Below are positions 33,134 to 43,860 of a stretch of 64,000 nucleotides of DNA, in pieces. The notes below the pieces were generated by a model. That model made no database searches, was not told the DNA's origin, and saw only the letters and a program-made list of their open reading frames with translations. The stretch comes from Tanypteryx hageni. Lineage: Eukaryota; Arthropoda; Insecta; Odonata; Petaluridae. The number at the start of each line of letters is the position of its first letter. Within the stretch, counting starts at the first letter, position 1. The translations under genes were made by a program, and so were the position numbers. The stretch spans positions 84,197,855 through 84,261,854 of the forward strand of contig CM054118.1 of NCBI GenBank assembly GCA_028673005.1, written 5' to 3'.

Positions 33134-33715
33134 TAAAAGTATGGGAATGGCCCATACATCTAGACTTTAGTCACAGCATCCTGTGACTGTCGAGATAACG
33201 CTTAACCGCCAGCAAAGACGTTAATACGACGACCCGCAAAACGATATGGACGAATGGCAACAATAGTGATGTTTGTTAAAGTTGTATGTAAAAGAACAAG
33301 GGATTATTTGTTTTCGAGATTTTTTTCATTTATTTGCGTTATTTTTAAACTTTTTTTCAAACGAAATCTATGCTAAATTTATATTTACCTGATTAATTAA
33401 GCGCTACAATTATTCCAAGCCAATGAAACTTTTTCAATGGGTTTTGGTAGTAACAATAAACGGAGATAAATTTTAACACTAATTCTGAATTAAAATGTAT
33501 CATTAACGTTGAACAAGAAATTTTCTAGATAAAATCCGTAGAAACGGTTCAAACCGATAAATGAAACTAGAATGATAAAACTATATGCATCTTTGTTTCC
33601 ATATCAGAGAGAAGACATATTTGTTCCTTTGAACCAATGGTTTTGCTCACGTAACGCGGATCCTGCTTAAGAATCTTTATAGACTAAGGGAACACGATAT
33701 CCTTAAATCGTCTTT
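33134..33715. other. AT-rich spacer, nothing recognised
   Basis: No coding or repeat structure was recognised. Confidence 0.4.
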
Positions 33716-33719
33716 TAAG

Positions 33720-34360
33720 GCATGAAGCGCGCATTTTTATTCAGCCTCTCTTTCTCTGTTCTCCAAAAATCCCCCCACGTCAATCACCTCCACTTCTTCC
33801 ACTCCTCGCTCCCTCAATTCGATCACCCCTCCAGACATTATCCGCGATCCACCTCGATAACCCATTCGTTTCTCCTTCGTACTTTTAGCCGAGGCTATTT
33901 TCCACGGAGGGCTTCGGAAAATAACAACGCCTACGCATATAACCAATCCCCTCGGACCCCATCCCCTCCATCCGCCTTCATCCTCTCCCCTCCTCTTTCC
34001 GTTCCCTTCTCCCTCTTTCCTCTCTCTACTTCTCTCTCTCTCTCTCTTCCTCTCCGTTCGCCCCGTTCTCTCAGCCGCCTTTCCTCCCTTAATGGAAGTG
34101 CCAGCCGTGAGATATGACACCCGATCGCCTGGGCCCTCGCCATCTCTCTCTCACCCCTCCTTTCTCTGCCTCCCTTTAGCATCCCAGCTCCCTCCCTCAC
34201 TCACTCCCACATCCTCTATACCACTCCTGCTCACCACGCCACCCACTCGATTACTAAGATTTCCTACCGAGGAAATGCCCCTTTTGTTTTCCCCTTGTAT
34301 TCCCATCCCCTTTGCATCTCCCCACTTACCTTGGTCTTCCCCTTATGTCTCCAAAGATCA
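33720..34360 (+). repeat. Pyrimidine-rich tract with (CT)n
   Basis: A C+T-rich + strand with a (CT)n run near 34020-34050. Opposed frames of about 130 codons on each strand are Ser/Leu/Pro-rich or Arg/Glu/Gly-rich translations of the tract, not genes. Confidence 0.75.
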
Positions 34361-35865
34361 CTTTTGATAGAGAAAAAATGAGAGAGAGAGAGGCGCACAA
34401 TGGTCAGCGAATAAGCCATTGTCGCACTTAGCCGAAACCCTTATATTCCGTATTCTACCATTCCACAGTGGAGTTAAAAGACCTAATCATTAGTTGGCTT
34501 ATTTGGGTGAAGAGGGTGATATTTATCGTAGAAAAAAATAAGAAATAATTGGAAGATCCAAGAAAGAACAATCTTTTGCATGACAGGACTCAAACTCTTT
34601 TACTAGTTATAGCGTTTTGCTAAATATTAAATTAACCGCAATATTTTAAAAATAAAACTGATTTTTGCGGGAGACGTTCTTTTATCCCTAGACATTAATA
34701 GCTTATGATCTTAATTACGTAAATTTGTTACCGTGAATTTTATATCGATTTTTGTGTTTTTAATTGTAGTATGTTTGAATTTTTATTTAAAATATTCCTT
34801 ATTCATGCGAAGCTACACCATTTATGGATTATACTGAACAATGTTTTTAATTAGTTAATTGATTCTGCGAACAATTTTAAACTACTTCTTGGTATTTCAG
34901 CAACTAATGATGAGAGCATTGATCTCTAAATACGTATTTATTACGTTTACTTCAATATTAGAGATCTTGTGTGCGTGTATTCGAGTGCTTGTGTGCGTGA
35001 TTGCTTCGTCTGATGGGCCCCTGTCGAGGTTTAATTTCCCGTAAACCTAGTATTGTTTCCTCAACCTTTTCCTTTTATTTCCCCTACCTCTTGGTGTGTA
35101 CGTGTGCGTGTTTGTGGTTTGTTTGTGGTTGCCTAGTTGGTCCTTGTCACGGTCGTACATACTCACAAACCTTCTAGCAAAGGTGTGATTTTCGGATCCC
35201 TGGCGCAGATTAATCTCTCGCAAATCCAGCTTCCTTTTTATACTTTACTATCTTTAGGATTAGTGCTTGTGCGATTGAGTGAGTAAATGTGTGAGTGACT
35301 TCAGCTCTCTGGCGTGGAGTAACACCCACTAAACATATTTGTATTTTTCATTCTCTTTAACTTTTCACCTTTCTTTTTTCCCCTTTTTTCCTGTCTCTAA
35401 TTTATAACTTTACGGTTAAGGAGTTAGATTGCTCATTTAACATCAATTTCGCCGTAGTCTCCACCGTTACCTATCTATAAATGTCTTTGTAGATAAAATG
35501 TGAGTAATCAAATGAGAGTGTCAGATTGAGCGTTTTGGATTAAGTGCTAGTCCTCAATTACAAAACATATGTTACCGACGTAACTACTCTACCTTAATTC
35601 AAAGGAATTACTGTGAAAGGAAAACTCATTCGACAAGAAGAGAATCTATTTTCAATTCCTAAAGATCAATAACCACTAAGAATCTCCCCCTAATTCAATC
35701 CCATGCACTCTGCCCTCTCATTTGTTATGCTCTCAGGTTTAACACCCTCATTATACTGCTCCTCCGTACAAATCCAATCCGATCAATGCAACTTGCCTTA
35801 AATTTTCATCCCCGCGAGATATAATCATTTCTTCCGATTTCCGTACATTTCCTTAATATCAACCA
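34361..35865. other. AT-rich spacer with weak internal similarity
   Basis: Three segments near 35015, 35195 and 35308 (CCTGTCGAGG, CCTGGCGCAG, TCTGGCGTGG, each followed by AAT/ATTAAT and an AAAC or AAATC) look weakly related but the spacing is irregular. No gene was recognised. Confidence 0.35.
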
Positions 35866-35879
35866 ATGAATATAGCTCA

Positions 35880-36610
35880 CTCTCTAACTCTGTTCTCCAT
35901 CCTCTCGACCCTCCCTCCCTTCAACTCCCCTCCTTCTCTTCCCTCCCTCCCTCCTCTCTTCAGCTGCCTATCATATCCCCTTCTTTCCGTTTTCCTCCCA
36001 TCTTTCCTTTATTCCTGTTTCCTCACTCATCCTCTATTTCCTTCTTCGTTATCCTCCAATTCGATCGTCTTTCCACTTCATTCCTTCCATCCTCTCTCAT
36101 TCCGTCTGCTCTCTACTGCTTCTCGGCCAAAGGGAAAGGACGAAGAGGGATTGGCTATGACTCTCTCCCTCTCCCCCCCCCCCCTTTCCCCCTCTCTCTC
36201 TCTCTCGCTCCCTCTCCAGGGCCTTGTGATGTATGGACGCAATTAGCCATACAGCATCCTTCCCTACAAACTCGAATGCTGCGCCCTCTTGGGGACTTTC
36301 CCACGACTCAGCCCACTTCGCGTCCTCCACCTTTTGCCTACTCTCCTTCCTCCTCTTACCGTCCTCCCTACTCTCCCCCTCCTTCCACCCCCTCTCCCGC
36401 TCCTCTTACCCTCCTCCCTCCCTCTCTCTCCCGGTTCCCTTATCCTTCCCCCTTCTCCTCCCTTCTCGCACATCCTTCCCGTTGAACAATCCCGTTCTAA
36501 GCGCTTTTATACCCTTCTCACTCGGCTATCCTCCTCACACCCATCCCCCAATCCACTTCCTATCTCCTTCACCTCACCCTTCTCTTCTGGTAACGCTCTA
36601 CCGAAGTCAT
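35880..36610 (+). repeat. Pyrimidine-rich tract with poly-C run
   Basis: About 730 bp of C+T-rich + strand with a run of 13-14 C near 36172-36185 and (CT)n just after it. A short non-repetitive stretch (36235-36310) interrupts it. All frames are low-complexity. Confidence 0.8.
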
Positions 36611-36800
36611 GCTTAGCACGCCTCATTCCGCGCACGCAGCGACGCCTAGGTGGCCCCCTCCGCGTGAGGGCACGAGGCATTCGGCGTTTAAGGGCCGCTT
36701 AAGGTAACAGGTGCCTCTGATATGCTCGGACGATTGTGTCTTCATCCAAATGCGCCGTGAATGATCGGCGGATTATCCGAGGCGCTAGGGAATGAAAGCC
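36610..36800. other. CpG-rich patch
   Basis: High-complexity, CpG-dense sequence (GCACGCAGCGACGCC, GGGCCGCTTAAGG) between a pyrimidine tract and AT-rich DNA. No domain is encoded. It is similar in character to 14011-14400. Confidence 0.35.
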
Positions 36801-37765
36801 GGTAATATGCAGACGCGTTCTGCTGGATGGATCTACGGTGATGCCGATAAAAGGGGGGAAATGGAAACTATAGAAAGAAAATGGCGCAATTTGCGACTCG
36901 AAGAAGATTTTTCTGGATTACAATATGTCCTTGTCTGCATAGAACCACGTTCGCTTATATACCTAACCCAGATGGCGAGTAAAATAAGCAAATGAAACAC
37001 TACCGATAAATGTTTACTGACGTGAATATAACGTGTGTGGAAAATAGTGTTATGACGGCAAAATATGTGCAACGATGAAAGTTGTTCAATATTCCGAAAG
37101 GAGGAAACGTAGCACGCAAAGTGAATATAGTTAACAGTTTTCGCGTTGTAAGCAAGGAATGCTGCTTTGAGGCAGTATTTTCGGTCTGCTATTGAATATA
37201 ACTACACACCCCACACCATCTCCTAATGGATTAAAGAAAAAAGCCCCTTCCAAATGTAAAAAAATGTTTGAAACCCCACTTTTTAATTTGTTTTCATTTC
37301 ATGGATCTACTAGTCAAGGGTTTTTGCCGTAATTTAAGTTTCCACTTACGTTTTCATACTTTAGAAGCGTGTGCTCGTTGCATCACAAAATGCAATCAAT
37401 ATCTGCCTTCCCGTCTACAAGTAAAATAGGAAATAACTAGCATAAAAGGCTCATAACGTGGCGTGTGGGAATGTAACATTTTTATTATAACAATTTTGCA
37501 ATGGTATGGAGATCATTATCTGAGATGCGATGTAAATATGCGAATATGACGACAAAATCAACGGAGATCCGTTGGTGTATTTGCTTCTTCAAATTCGGGG
37601 GATTTGTGCAATAATAGTATTCGTTATGAAAGAAATTACACGGGACTGAAAATAAATTTAGTTTCTTTTGGAATAGAATGAAATATCGTAGTCACACACT
37701 GCCATTTCTGAGTACTCCATGCCTCAACCTTCGGAGGCGAACGAATTTATATTTCACTGGGAATT
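36801..37765. other. AT-rich spacer, nothing recognised
   Basis: No coding or repeat structure was recognised. Confidence 0.4.
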
Positions 37766-37769
37766 TTTA

Positions 37770-38700
37770 TGCGTTCTTTGCACGAAGTGAACGCATATAG
37801 GGGAGGTTGATTCCATCCGTACGTCCCCATGTTAAAACTGGAAACGTATTAGACGTATTAGGATGAAATTCGGTATTGGGGAGTTTTGCTAAAATTGGTA
37901 TACTGATTCAAATTTTGGTTTAAATCGAACAACAATGATGACCACTTTACATGAAGACCTACAATGTTCCTTTGTTTAACTCGGGAACCACTGGACGTAT
38001 TTAGATGAAATTTGGTTTTGAGAGTTTTGCTAAAATTAATTGACCGATTCCAATTTTGGTTAAAATCGGACAACAATTACGACCACTTTACATGAAGATT
38101 TACATGTACATAGTTTACAAAGTTCCTTTGTTTAAACTCGGGGACCGCTGGTCGTATTTTGATTTAATTTGGTATTGGGAAGTTTTGCTAAAATTGGTCG
38201 ACAGATTACAATTTTGGTTAAAATCGGACAACAATTACGACCACTTTACATGACCTACAAATAGTTGACTACGTTCCATTGTTTCAACTCGGGAACTGCT
38301 TGATGTATTTTGATGAAATTTGGTATTGGGGTGTTTTGCTAAAATTAATTACATTTTTAATTAAAATCGGACAACAATTACTATCACTTTACACGTAGAC
38401 CTACATGTGGTTTACAATGTTTGTTCAACTCTGGAACCGCTTGACGTATCTTAATAAAATTTCGTATTGGGATGTTTTGCTGAAATTGGTCGACCGATTC
38501 CAATTTTGGTTAAAATCGGACAAAAATGATGACTACTTTGCATGAAGACCTACATGTATTTTACAATGTGCCTCGCTCGCTTCTCGTTAAATTCTAATCT
38601 GAGCGAAAAATATTGAGAACATAGTGAAATCTCATAGAACGCATTTGGAAACTCTGTGTACTCCGACATGGAGTTCACATTTCCAATCTTGTTTTATTCA
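37770..38700 (+). repeat. Dispersed repeat B, copy 2, with about 150-bp internal units
   Basis: Head (GCACGAAGTGAACGCATA) and tail (GAGCGAAAAATATTGAGAAC, then GGAAACTCTGTGTACTCCGA) match 11140-12085 in the same orientation. Internal marker CGGACAA or CGAACAA falls at about 37925, 38067, 38225, 38368 and 38517, giving 142-158 bp spacing and again five units. Equal unit number in both copies suggests the array is a fixed part of the element rather than a locally expanded satellite. Confidence 0.8.
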
Positions 38701-39117
38701 GCGATTGTTCTTCTATCGGACGATTTTTTTTAACTCCAAAAAACGCTCTCTTTTTTTTGCTTAAAAAAAACAAGAAACAATCTTCTGGACAATTTCGCCG
38801 TTTCTCCCTGTGTTGTTTTTCCAAGCTGTTCTAGCACACCTCGCCCAATATTAACAAGGCTGGAAAGGCGTTCTCCGACACGGAAGCACAGAGAGCTTCC
38901 CGAGGCGTTATCTACGATTTATGTTATCATGTCAAAATACATCAATATTTAATGGCTTACTCTAATGTCTAAGCAATGCAACACGATATGTCAGAAGTGA
39001 TATCAAGAAAATATTGAATATGCTATTTACCGATTAATTTTATAATCAGTAGTAATCAATAAAAGCACTCAAAAATTATTTAGAACATCTCATTTGAAAT
39101 GGGTAGTAATAAACTTT
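38701..39117. other. AT-rich spacer, nothing recognised
   Basis: Includes two short A/T homopolymer stretches. Nothing else was recognised. Confidence 0.4.
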
Positions 39118-39240
39118 TCGTTCGCGTTCATTCCTTTGTCGTGAATTATAGATTTATTTTTTCTTACAAAATCTGAGTGTATACGTAAGGAAAATATAGT
39201 ACGTTTATAAGTTCATTTCTTCGTCGTCCTTTCATTTACC
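39118..39240 (+). repeat. Dispersed repeat D, left part (split by Penelope element 2)
   Basis: CTTACAAAATCTGAGTGTATACGTAAGGAAAAT and TAGTACGTTTATAAGTTC align with CTTACAAAATCCTGCATGC...ACGTAAGGAAATC and GACGTACTTTCGTAATTAC at 43515-43567. Confidence 0.55.
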
Positions 39241-39333
39241 ATATATTGCAGGCGCCCGAAATAAATTTAAACAACATGAAATAATGAAATAAAGACCTTA
39301 GTTACTTCCACAAATTTAATTTTAAAAGACTGG

Positions 39334-39362
39334 TTTCACTACGATCGTAGCATCATCAGGTG
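39334..39362 (-). ncRNA. Hammerhead-ribozyme-like core, Penelope element 2
   Basis: On the minus strand: CTGATGA (39359-39353), the hairpin CTAC-GATC-GTAG, GAAA (39337-39334), then CCAGTC. Both consensus boxes are perfect and stem II has four Watson-Crick pairs plus a G-U. The predicted cleavage site would follow the GUC of CCAGUC. Stem III would be minimal, as known for Penelope and retrozyme hammerheads, which may act as dimers. Confidence 0.55.
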
Positions 39363-39581
39363 ATAAAATATAAAAAATCTTTCCATATATATAGGGTAAA
39401 ATAAGGGGGGGAGAGGGAGACAGGAGGGGTTACGAAGAAAACGAATGGAAGGTAATTGAATAAACGGTTGGGAAAAGGAAAGGGTTGGAAAAGAAGGCGA
39501 AAGCAACATAGAGCAAAATGTTACAAAAAGTTACAAAAACTTGGTAAAAGGGCCAAAGACAACAAAGCTGATACAAAGTAT

Positions 39582-40325
39582 TTACAAAATATTCGGTAAG
39601 CTAAATAGAGGAGAATGATTGTGGAAAAGGTATTCATTTAAGAGAAGCGAGTCTTCACAAATAACTATCTCTAGCTGTTCAAGAGCATACAATTTGCGAC
39701 CTTTAATTTCAAAGTGTAGGAATTGAGTGTAGAAGAAACTATGTTGATTGAGGTTCAACAAATGCTTCGCAAATTGAGAATTTAAATTATTTAAACGGAA
39801 GCATCGGTTATGTTCCTTAATAATCTTGTCAAAACTCCTCCCCGTTTGGCCGATGTAGACCGCTCCGCAATCATCACAAGCAAGTTTATATACACCACTT
39901 CTTAATGACAACTGTATCGGGTCTTTTAGTATTAAGGAATAATTTGGAAAAGTAACTGGGGAGTAGAAAGCAGGTTTAACTTTAAGTTTAGGAAAAAGGT
40001 TGGACAATTTATAAAAAATGTATCCTAAAAATGAGAGTCTGCGCCAACTAAGAGGTTTGGAGGTGAGATTTTGCGGAAAAGAAACGATTTTTGGGAGCAA
40101 TAAGTAAACATTTTTAGAGATAATTTTATCGATTAAACCAGTTTTGAAGTCATTATTGATAGCAATCTGTTTAATGGTGTTATGTTCTATAAGGAAATTG
40201 GGTTTAGAAAGGTGTATACTAAGAAGGCGATGAAGCACAGAATGAAAAGTAGCGTGTTTGTGAGAAAATGATGGGAAGAGTGATTGGGAATGACCTGATC
40301 TGTGTGTGTTTACGGAAAATAGCAA
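39582..40325 (-). pseudogene. Penelope-like element 2: RT thumb and GIY-YIG endonuclease
   Basis: A 247-codon open frame, the best-preserved coding stretch in the window. Its first half (FLDL-type thumb sequence, HRLLSIHLSKPNFLIEHNTI, SWRRLSFLGYIFYKLSNLFP) belongs to the RT C-terminus. Near residues 143-175 it has LRSGVYKLACDDCGAVYIGQ and TGRSFDKIIKEHNR, the GIY-YIG endonuclease with the internal CDDC pair. The usual Arg of the GRSFKxRxxEH motif is replaced by Ile (FDKIIKEH), which would probably impair nicking. The ATG is internal; the native frame is continuous with RT upstream, separated here by a frameshift. Confidence 0.85.
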
Positions 40326-40329
40326 AGGT

Positions 40330-41195
40330 AGGTGTGTTGTTCAGCAGAGACAAAGTGAGATCTAAAAAGTTAAGCAAACTTAAAAGGGTTAAAAATTCAG
40401 AAAGTTGGTCATCTGTACCACTCCAGACACAAAATGTCATCCACATACCTACCCCAAAATTCGGAATAAGTTAATCAAGGATGGCCAGAATTAAAAAGGT
40501 TAACTTCTAAATTGTTGAGAAAGATGTCGGCAAGGAGAAGGGAAAGAGACGACCACATCGCAAGACCATCCGTTTGTTTATAAAAATTATTGTCAAAAAG
40601 AAAATAGTTTTGCTCAGAATACGCTTCAAGTAAGTTAGAAAAATCAGTTATCAAAATTTGATTGACACCTGCTTTGGAAGGCATATCTACAACCAAATCT
40701 ACGGCTTCTTTCACGGAAACAAGTAAAAAAATTACAAGCATCAAAAGAGACAAATTTTGAATTGCTGGGGAAAATTTTTTCTTTTAAGGTGTGCGACAAA
40801 TCTATGGAATTTTTAATGCCAAATTTGGGAATAAAATGAGAATAATCACGAAAAAGTGTATTGAGTTTGAAGGCAAGTTTATGGGCAGACGCAGAGGTAT
40901 TGGAGACAACAGGCTTAATAGGGCAATCCCTTTTGTGAGGTTTCGGTAAACCATAAAGTCTAGGGGGAAGGGGGTTCATCACTAATAAGTTGTGTTTGTT
41001 TTTAGGAGTGAAAAGAAGAGAAATCGAAGAAATAGTTTTTTGGATCACAGATTGATAAATCGAGGTAGGGTCTTTTTAAAAACAGAAATGTTGTTGTTAC
41101 GAATGAAATCATAACATTTCTCCAAATAAACGTCTTGGTCAATCACCACCATGCCTTTATCAGCCTATTGGACAGTCAAATTATTGAAATTTAAA
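40330..41195 (-). pseudogene. Penelope-like element 2: reverse transcriptase remnant
   Basis: Reading the minus strand, the blocks are PPRLYGLPKPHKRDCPIKPV and VSNTSASAHKLAFKLN, SKFVSFDACNFF (usual FDVxSLFT), YKQTDGLAMWSSLSLLLADI (usual GLAMGSPLSP, so Gly to Trp here), and WGRYVDDILCLEW with an intact YVDD at 40447-40436. The reading frame changes between the first palm block and the next, and again just after YVDD. The catalytic Asp pair survives while structural residues nearby are mutated, as expected of a recently dead copy. Confidence 0.8.
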
Positions 41196-41204
41196 CAAAT
41201 TTAT

Positions 41205-41470
41205 GGTATATCTAGTTTATTTATTTCAGTTGCCACGAAGATTGTTTTCGCTGACAAAGAAGAAAAACGGTAATATTTACGTTTACTACTTCGATAAAAA
41301 AGTATTGGGCAAAACATGTTTTACTTGACGTTTTACCAATTTTGTTTAAAAATCTTTATTTTTTGTATAAGTCATATTTTACGAGAAATTAATGAAAGTT
41401 CTTTTTTTGTTACCAGTGAAGCGGCATTCTTGATGAGGCTAACTGAACAATTTATATAATTTTCCTGTTT
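41205..41470 (+). repeat. Dispersed repeat D, right part
   Basis: TTTCAGTTGCCACGAAGATT...GACAAAGA, then CATATTTTACGAGA and GTTACCAGTGAAGCGG, align in order with 43585-43830. Joined to 39118-39240 it corresponds to the unbroken copy at 43468-43860. Confidence 0.6.
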
Positions 41471-41479
41471 TATTTGCCC

Positions 41480-41880
41480 TAAAGTCCTAAATATCATATT
41501 TCCTGAACATCCGCCCAGTAGTTTCGGAGGTGAAGAAGGCGGACGGACGGACGGACGGACGGATTGAAGGACGGCCGGACTGACTGACGGACGGACGGAC
41601 TGACGGACGGACTGACGGACGGGCGGACGGACGGACGGACGGACTGACTGACGGACGGACGGACGGACTGACGGACGGACGGACTGACTGACGGACGGAC
41701 GGACTGACGGACGGACGGACTGACGGACGGACGGACGGACGGACGGACTGACGGACGGACGGACTGACGGACGGACTGACGGACGGGCGGACTAGGGAGA
41801 TCTGACCATAAGGCGTTCCGCTACTATCATTTCCCTGGCAAAGAACGCCTGATAAAGGAAGAGAATCAAGTTTCATTTCA
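41480..41880 (-). repeat. Repeat E copy 2 containing a (GGAC)n minisatellite
   Basis: About 250 bp (41540-41795) consist of GGACGGAC and GGACTGAC units. The flanks belong to an interspersed repeat: on the minus strand AGGCGTTCTTTGCCAGGGAA...CGGAACGCCTTATGG precedes the array, matching 27548-27592 on the + strand, where the array is only CCGTCCGTC. The Pro/Ser/Val/Arg repeat frame of 129 codons on the minus strand is a translation of the array. Confidence 0.85.
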
Positions 41881-43467
41881 GTCTAATTGTAAGATGAATT
41901 CAAAATTATAATGATTGATGTTGCAAATGATAAATGAAGCTAACTGAATTTAAGCTAATCTTACCATCATATTATCTTCGCCAAAAAGATCTCAGCAAAT
42001 AAATGAGTTTTTTTTAGAAGTTTGAAAATCAAAGGCAGACTCGATGTTTTCCGCAACAGAGTGGATTTAAAACTTTACAATCACTGCAGAGTAAAATGGC
42101 AGATGTCAGAAATGTCTTTAATCTTCCGGATAGTTATACTATTTAGATAACTCCGAAAGTCCACAATAATATTCTAGCATTCCTGTAACCATCGATTCTC
42201 CCCTCGTGAAATGTTTCGAAACCTGGAAACTCGTTCCCCTTTATCGAATATCTGTCATCACGTATTGTTTATGTTGCAGCTTCATCTTGCGCCCATCCTC
42301 GCGTATCCTGAGGCTCCCAAATTCAATTTACGTTCTTCCGAATGTAGGCATCGCTCGCCCAGTCAGCTTCAGAGAATATCCCATATCTCGACATTTGAGC
42401 ATCTGGATCTTGCCGCGCGAATCTCGATTCTCCGGAGGGCCATCCATCGCCGAGAATACATTATAACTTCGCTAAAAATGGCATCGCCTGTGGGCAAGTT
42501 GAGTGAAGGTATCGCTTTCGATATTGCAATTTTTGAAGAGTTGCCACCATCACACGCGGACAAACCGAGCGCGGATCATTTCCCTCGGCCGGAAATTACA
42601 TTTGAATTTTAACAACCATCTAATGAACTTAGAGTTAACAACCATCCTCGTGGGAAAATCGACGAATTCATTCGTTCGAATCGATGGCTACATATTTGAG
42701 AAAAAAGGAAATTGTGCAATTTTCTATTTCTCGACAAGTCGTTACCGTAATGACCCGAATTTAAAAGCCATATTTTTTCCGGAAATGACATTCGAACAAT
42801 TTCGTGTCGCGTTATATTCGGGAAGTATAGTGTTTTATTAATGTTATGCGTCAAAATGCCTCTATGACTTGTTTTAAATACAGATATTAAAAATAGAATG
42901 GAAGAAAAATTGTATGAAGATTAAAAATAATTCATCAATAACGAATAATAACCAGAATAAAATTAAGAAGTAAACTTGGAAAAAAGAGCATGTAATTATT
43001 CAACAAAGCATTGCATTGTATCAACAAAAGCATGTAACAGAATTATTGCCATCCTAAGAAACTGACTTGCAGCGTTCTAATTGATTGAATCAAATATGCC
43101 ATCCTGGAAATATGGAAATGTTAGAAAAGAGCGCAGTGTATAAAAAATAGCCGCGTTTCGTGCAATGGAGTATTTGCAATAAAATGATATATAGTTGAAC
43201 GAAAGCACACAATAAAACAGCGGAACGCCACTACCCGATTATGTCTGTCTACACAGAATGTCTTCTTCCCCTGAGTTGGCGAATTAATACACGAATTTAA
43301 GTAATTTTAGTATAATAACTAAATAATACAAAACAATAATGCATCAGAAAAGACTCCAGGAAAACATTACATTTATATTCACCGATTTATTTTCTGACCA
43401 GTTATAATTACTCAAACAATCGAAAATTTTTTAAAACCTACCTCACTTGAGTTACGCAGATGTAATA
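41881..43467. other. Spacer with a CpG-richer patch at 42190-42620
   Basis: The patch 42190-42620 is GC-balanced with overlapping frames of 86 and 133 codons on the + strand, but I recognise no domain and no splice context that would support an exon. The remainder is AT-rich with nothing recognised. Confidence 0.4.
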
Positions 43468-43860
43468 TTTACGTTTACGCTATCCCCTTTGTCATAGCAT
43501 CAATTTCTTTCCGCTTACAAAATCCTGCATGCGCACGTAAGGAAATCGGACGTACTTTCGTAATTACAGCAGATGTTATCTACTTCAGTTACTACGAAGA
43601 TTTTTCTTAACGACAAAGATATAAACATACATGTATTTTTCTAATTTCCACATGAATGACGACTTTCTTGTTCGATTCCAATGAAAACCGCTACTACTAC
43701 GAAAATATATATTTGAAAAATAATATTTTGTTTGAAAGTTTCACAGATTTTATTTTAAGAGTATGACTAATATTTTACGAGACGTAAGGAAAATTTTATT
43801 ATTATTAGTAAAGTGGTAACCCTGATTGGGTTTTGTAAAACATTTATATCATTTTAATCA
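43468..43860 (+). repeat. Dispersed repeat D, unbroken copy
   Basis: Aligns with 39118-39240 in its first 100 bp and with 41205-41470 in the rest, without the roughly 1.9 kb that holds Penelope element 2. It acts as a paralogous empty site for that insertion. Confidence 0.6.

Larger units (their letters stand above)
39330..41200 (-). mobile_element. Penelope-like retroelement 2 (degenerate)
   Basis: On the minus strand: an N-terminal block (ADKGMVVIDQDVYLEKCYDF, near 41165-41105), an RT fingers/palm region (41048-40475), RT motif YVDD (40447-40436), a thumb, and a GIY-YIG endonuclease (about 39900-39780), then a terminal hammerhead-like core (39359-39334). Near-complete domain order is kept but there are several frameshifts and stops. 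It sits between the two parts of repeat D. The peptides are less decayed than those of element 1, suggesting a later insertion. Confidence 0.9.

Noticed and set aside
34980..35330. Possible tandem repeat with CCTGGCGCAG-like cores
   Set aside because: Spacing is irregular (about 180 and 110 bp) and similarity is weak, so it may be chance.
41487..41876. Pro/Ser/Val/Arg repeat protein on the minus strand
   Set aside because: Translation of the GGAC array. The array differs in length between repeat copies and is flanked by non-coding repeat sequence.
42206..42612. 133-codon + strand frame in a CpG-richer patch
   Set aside because: No domain, overlapping frames are equally open, and no clear splice or start context. 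Kept only as a patch of interest.
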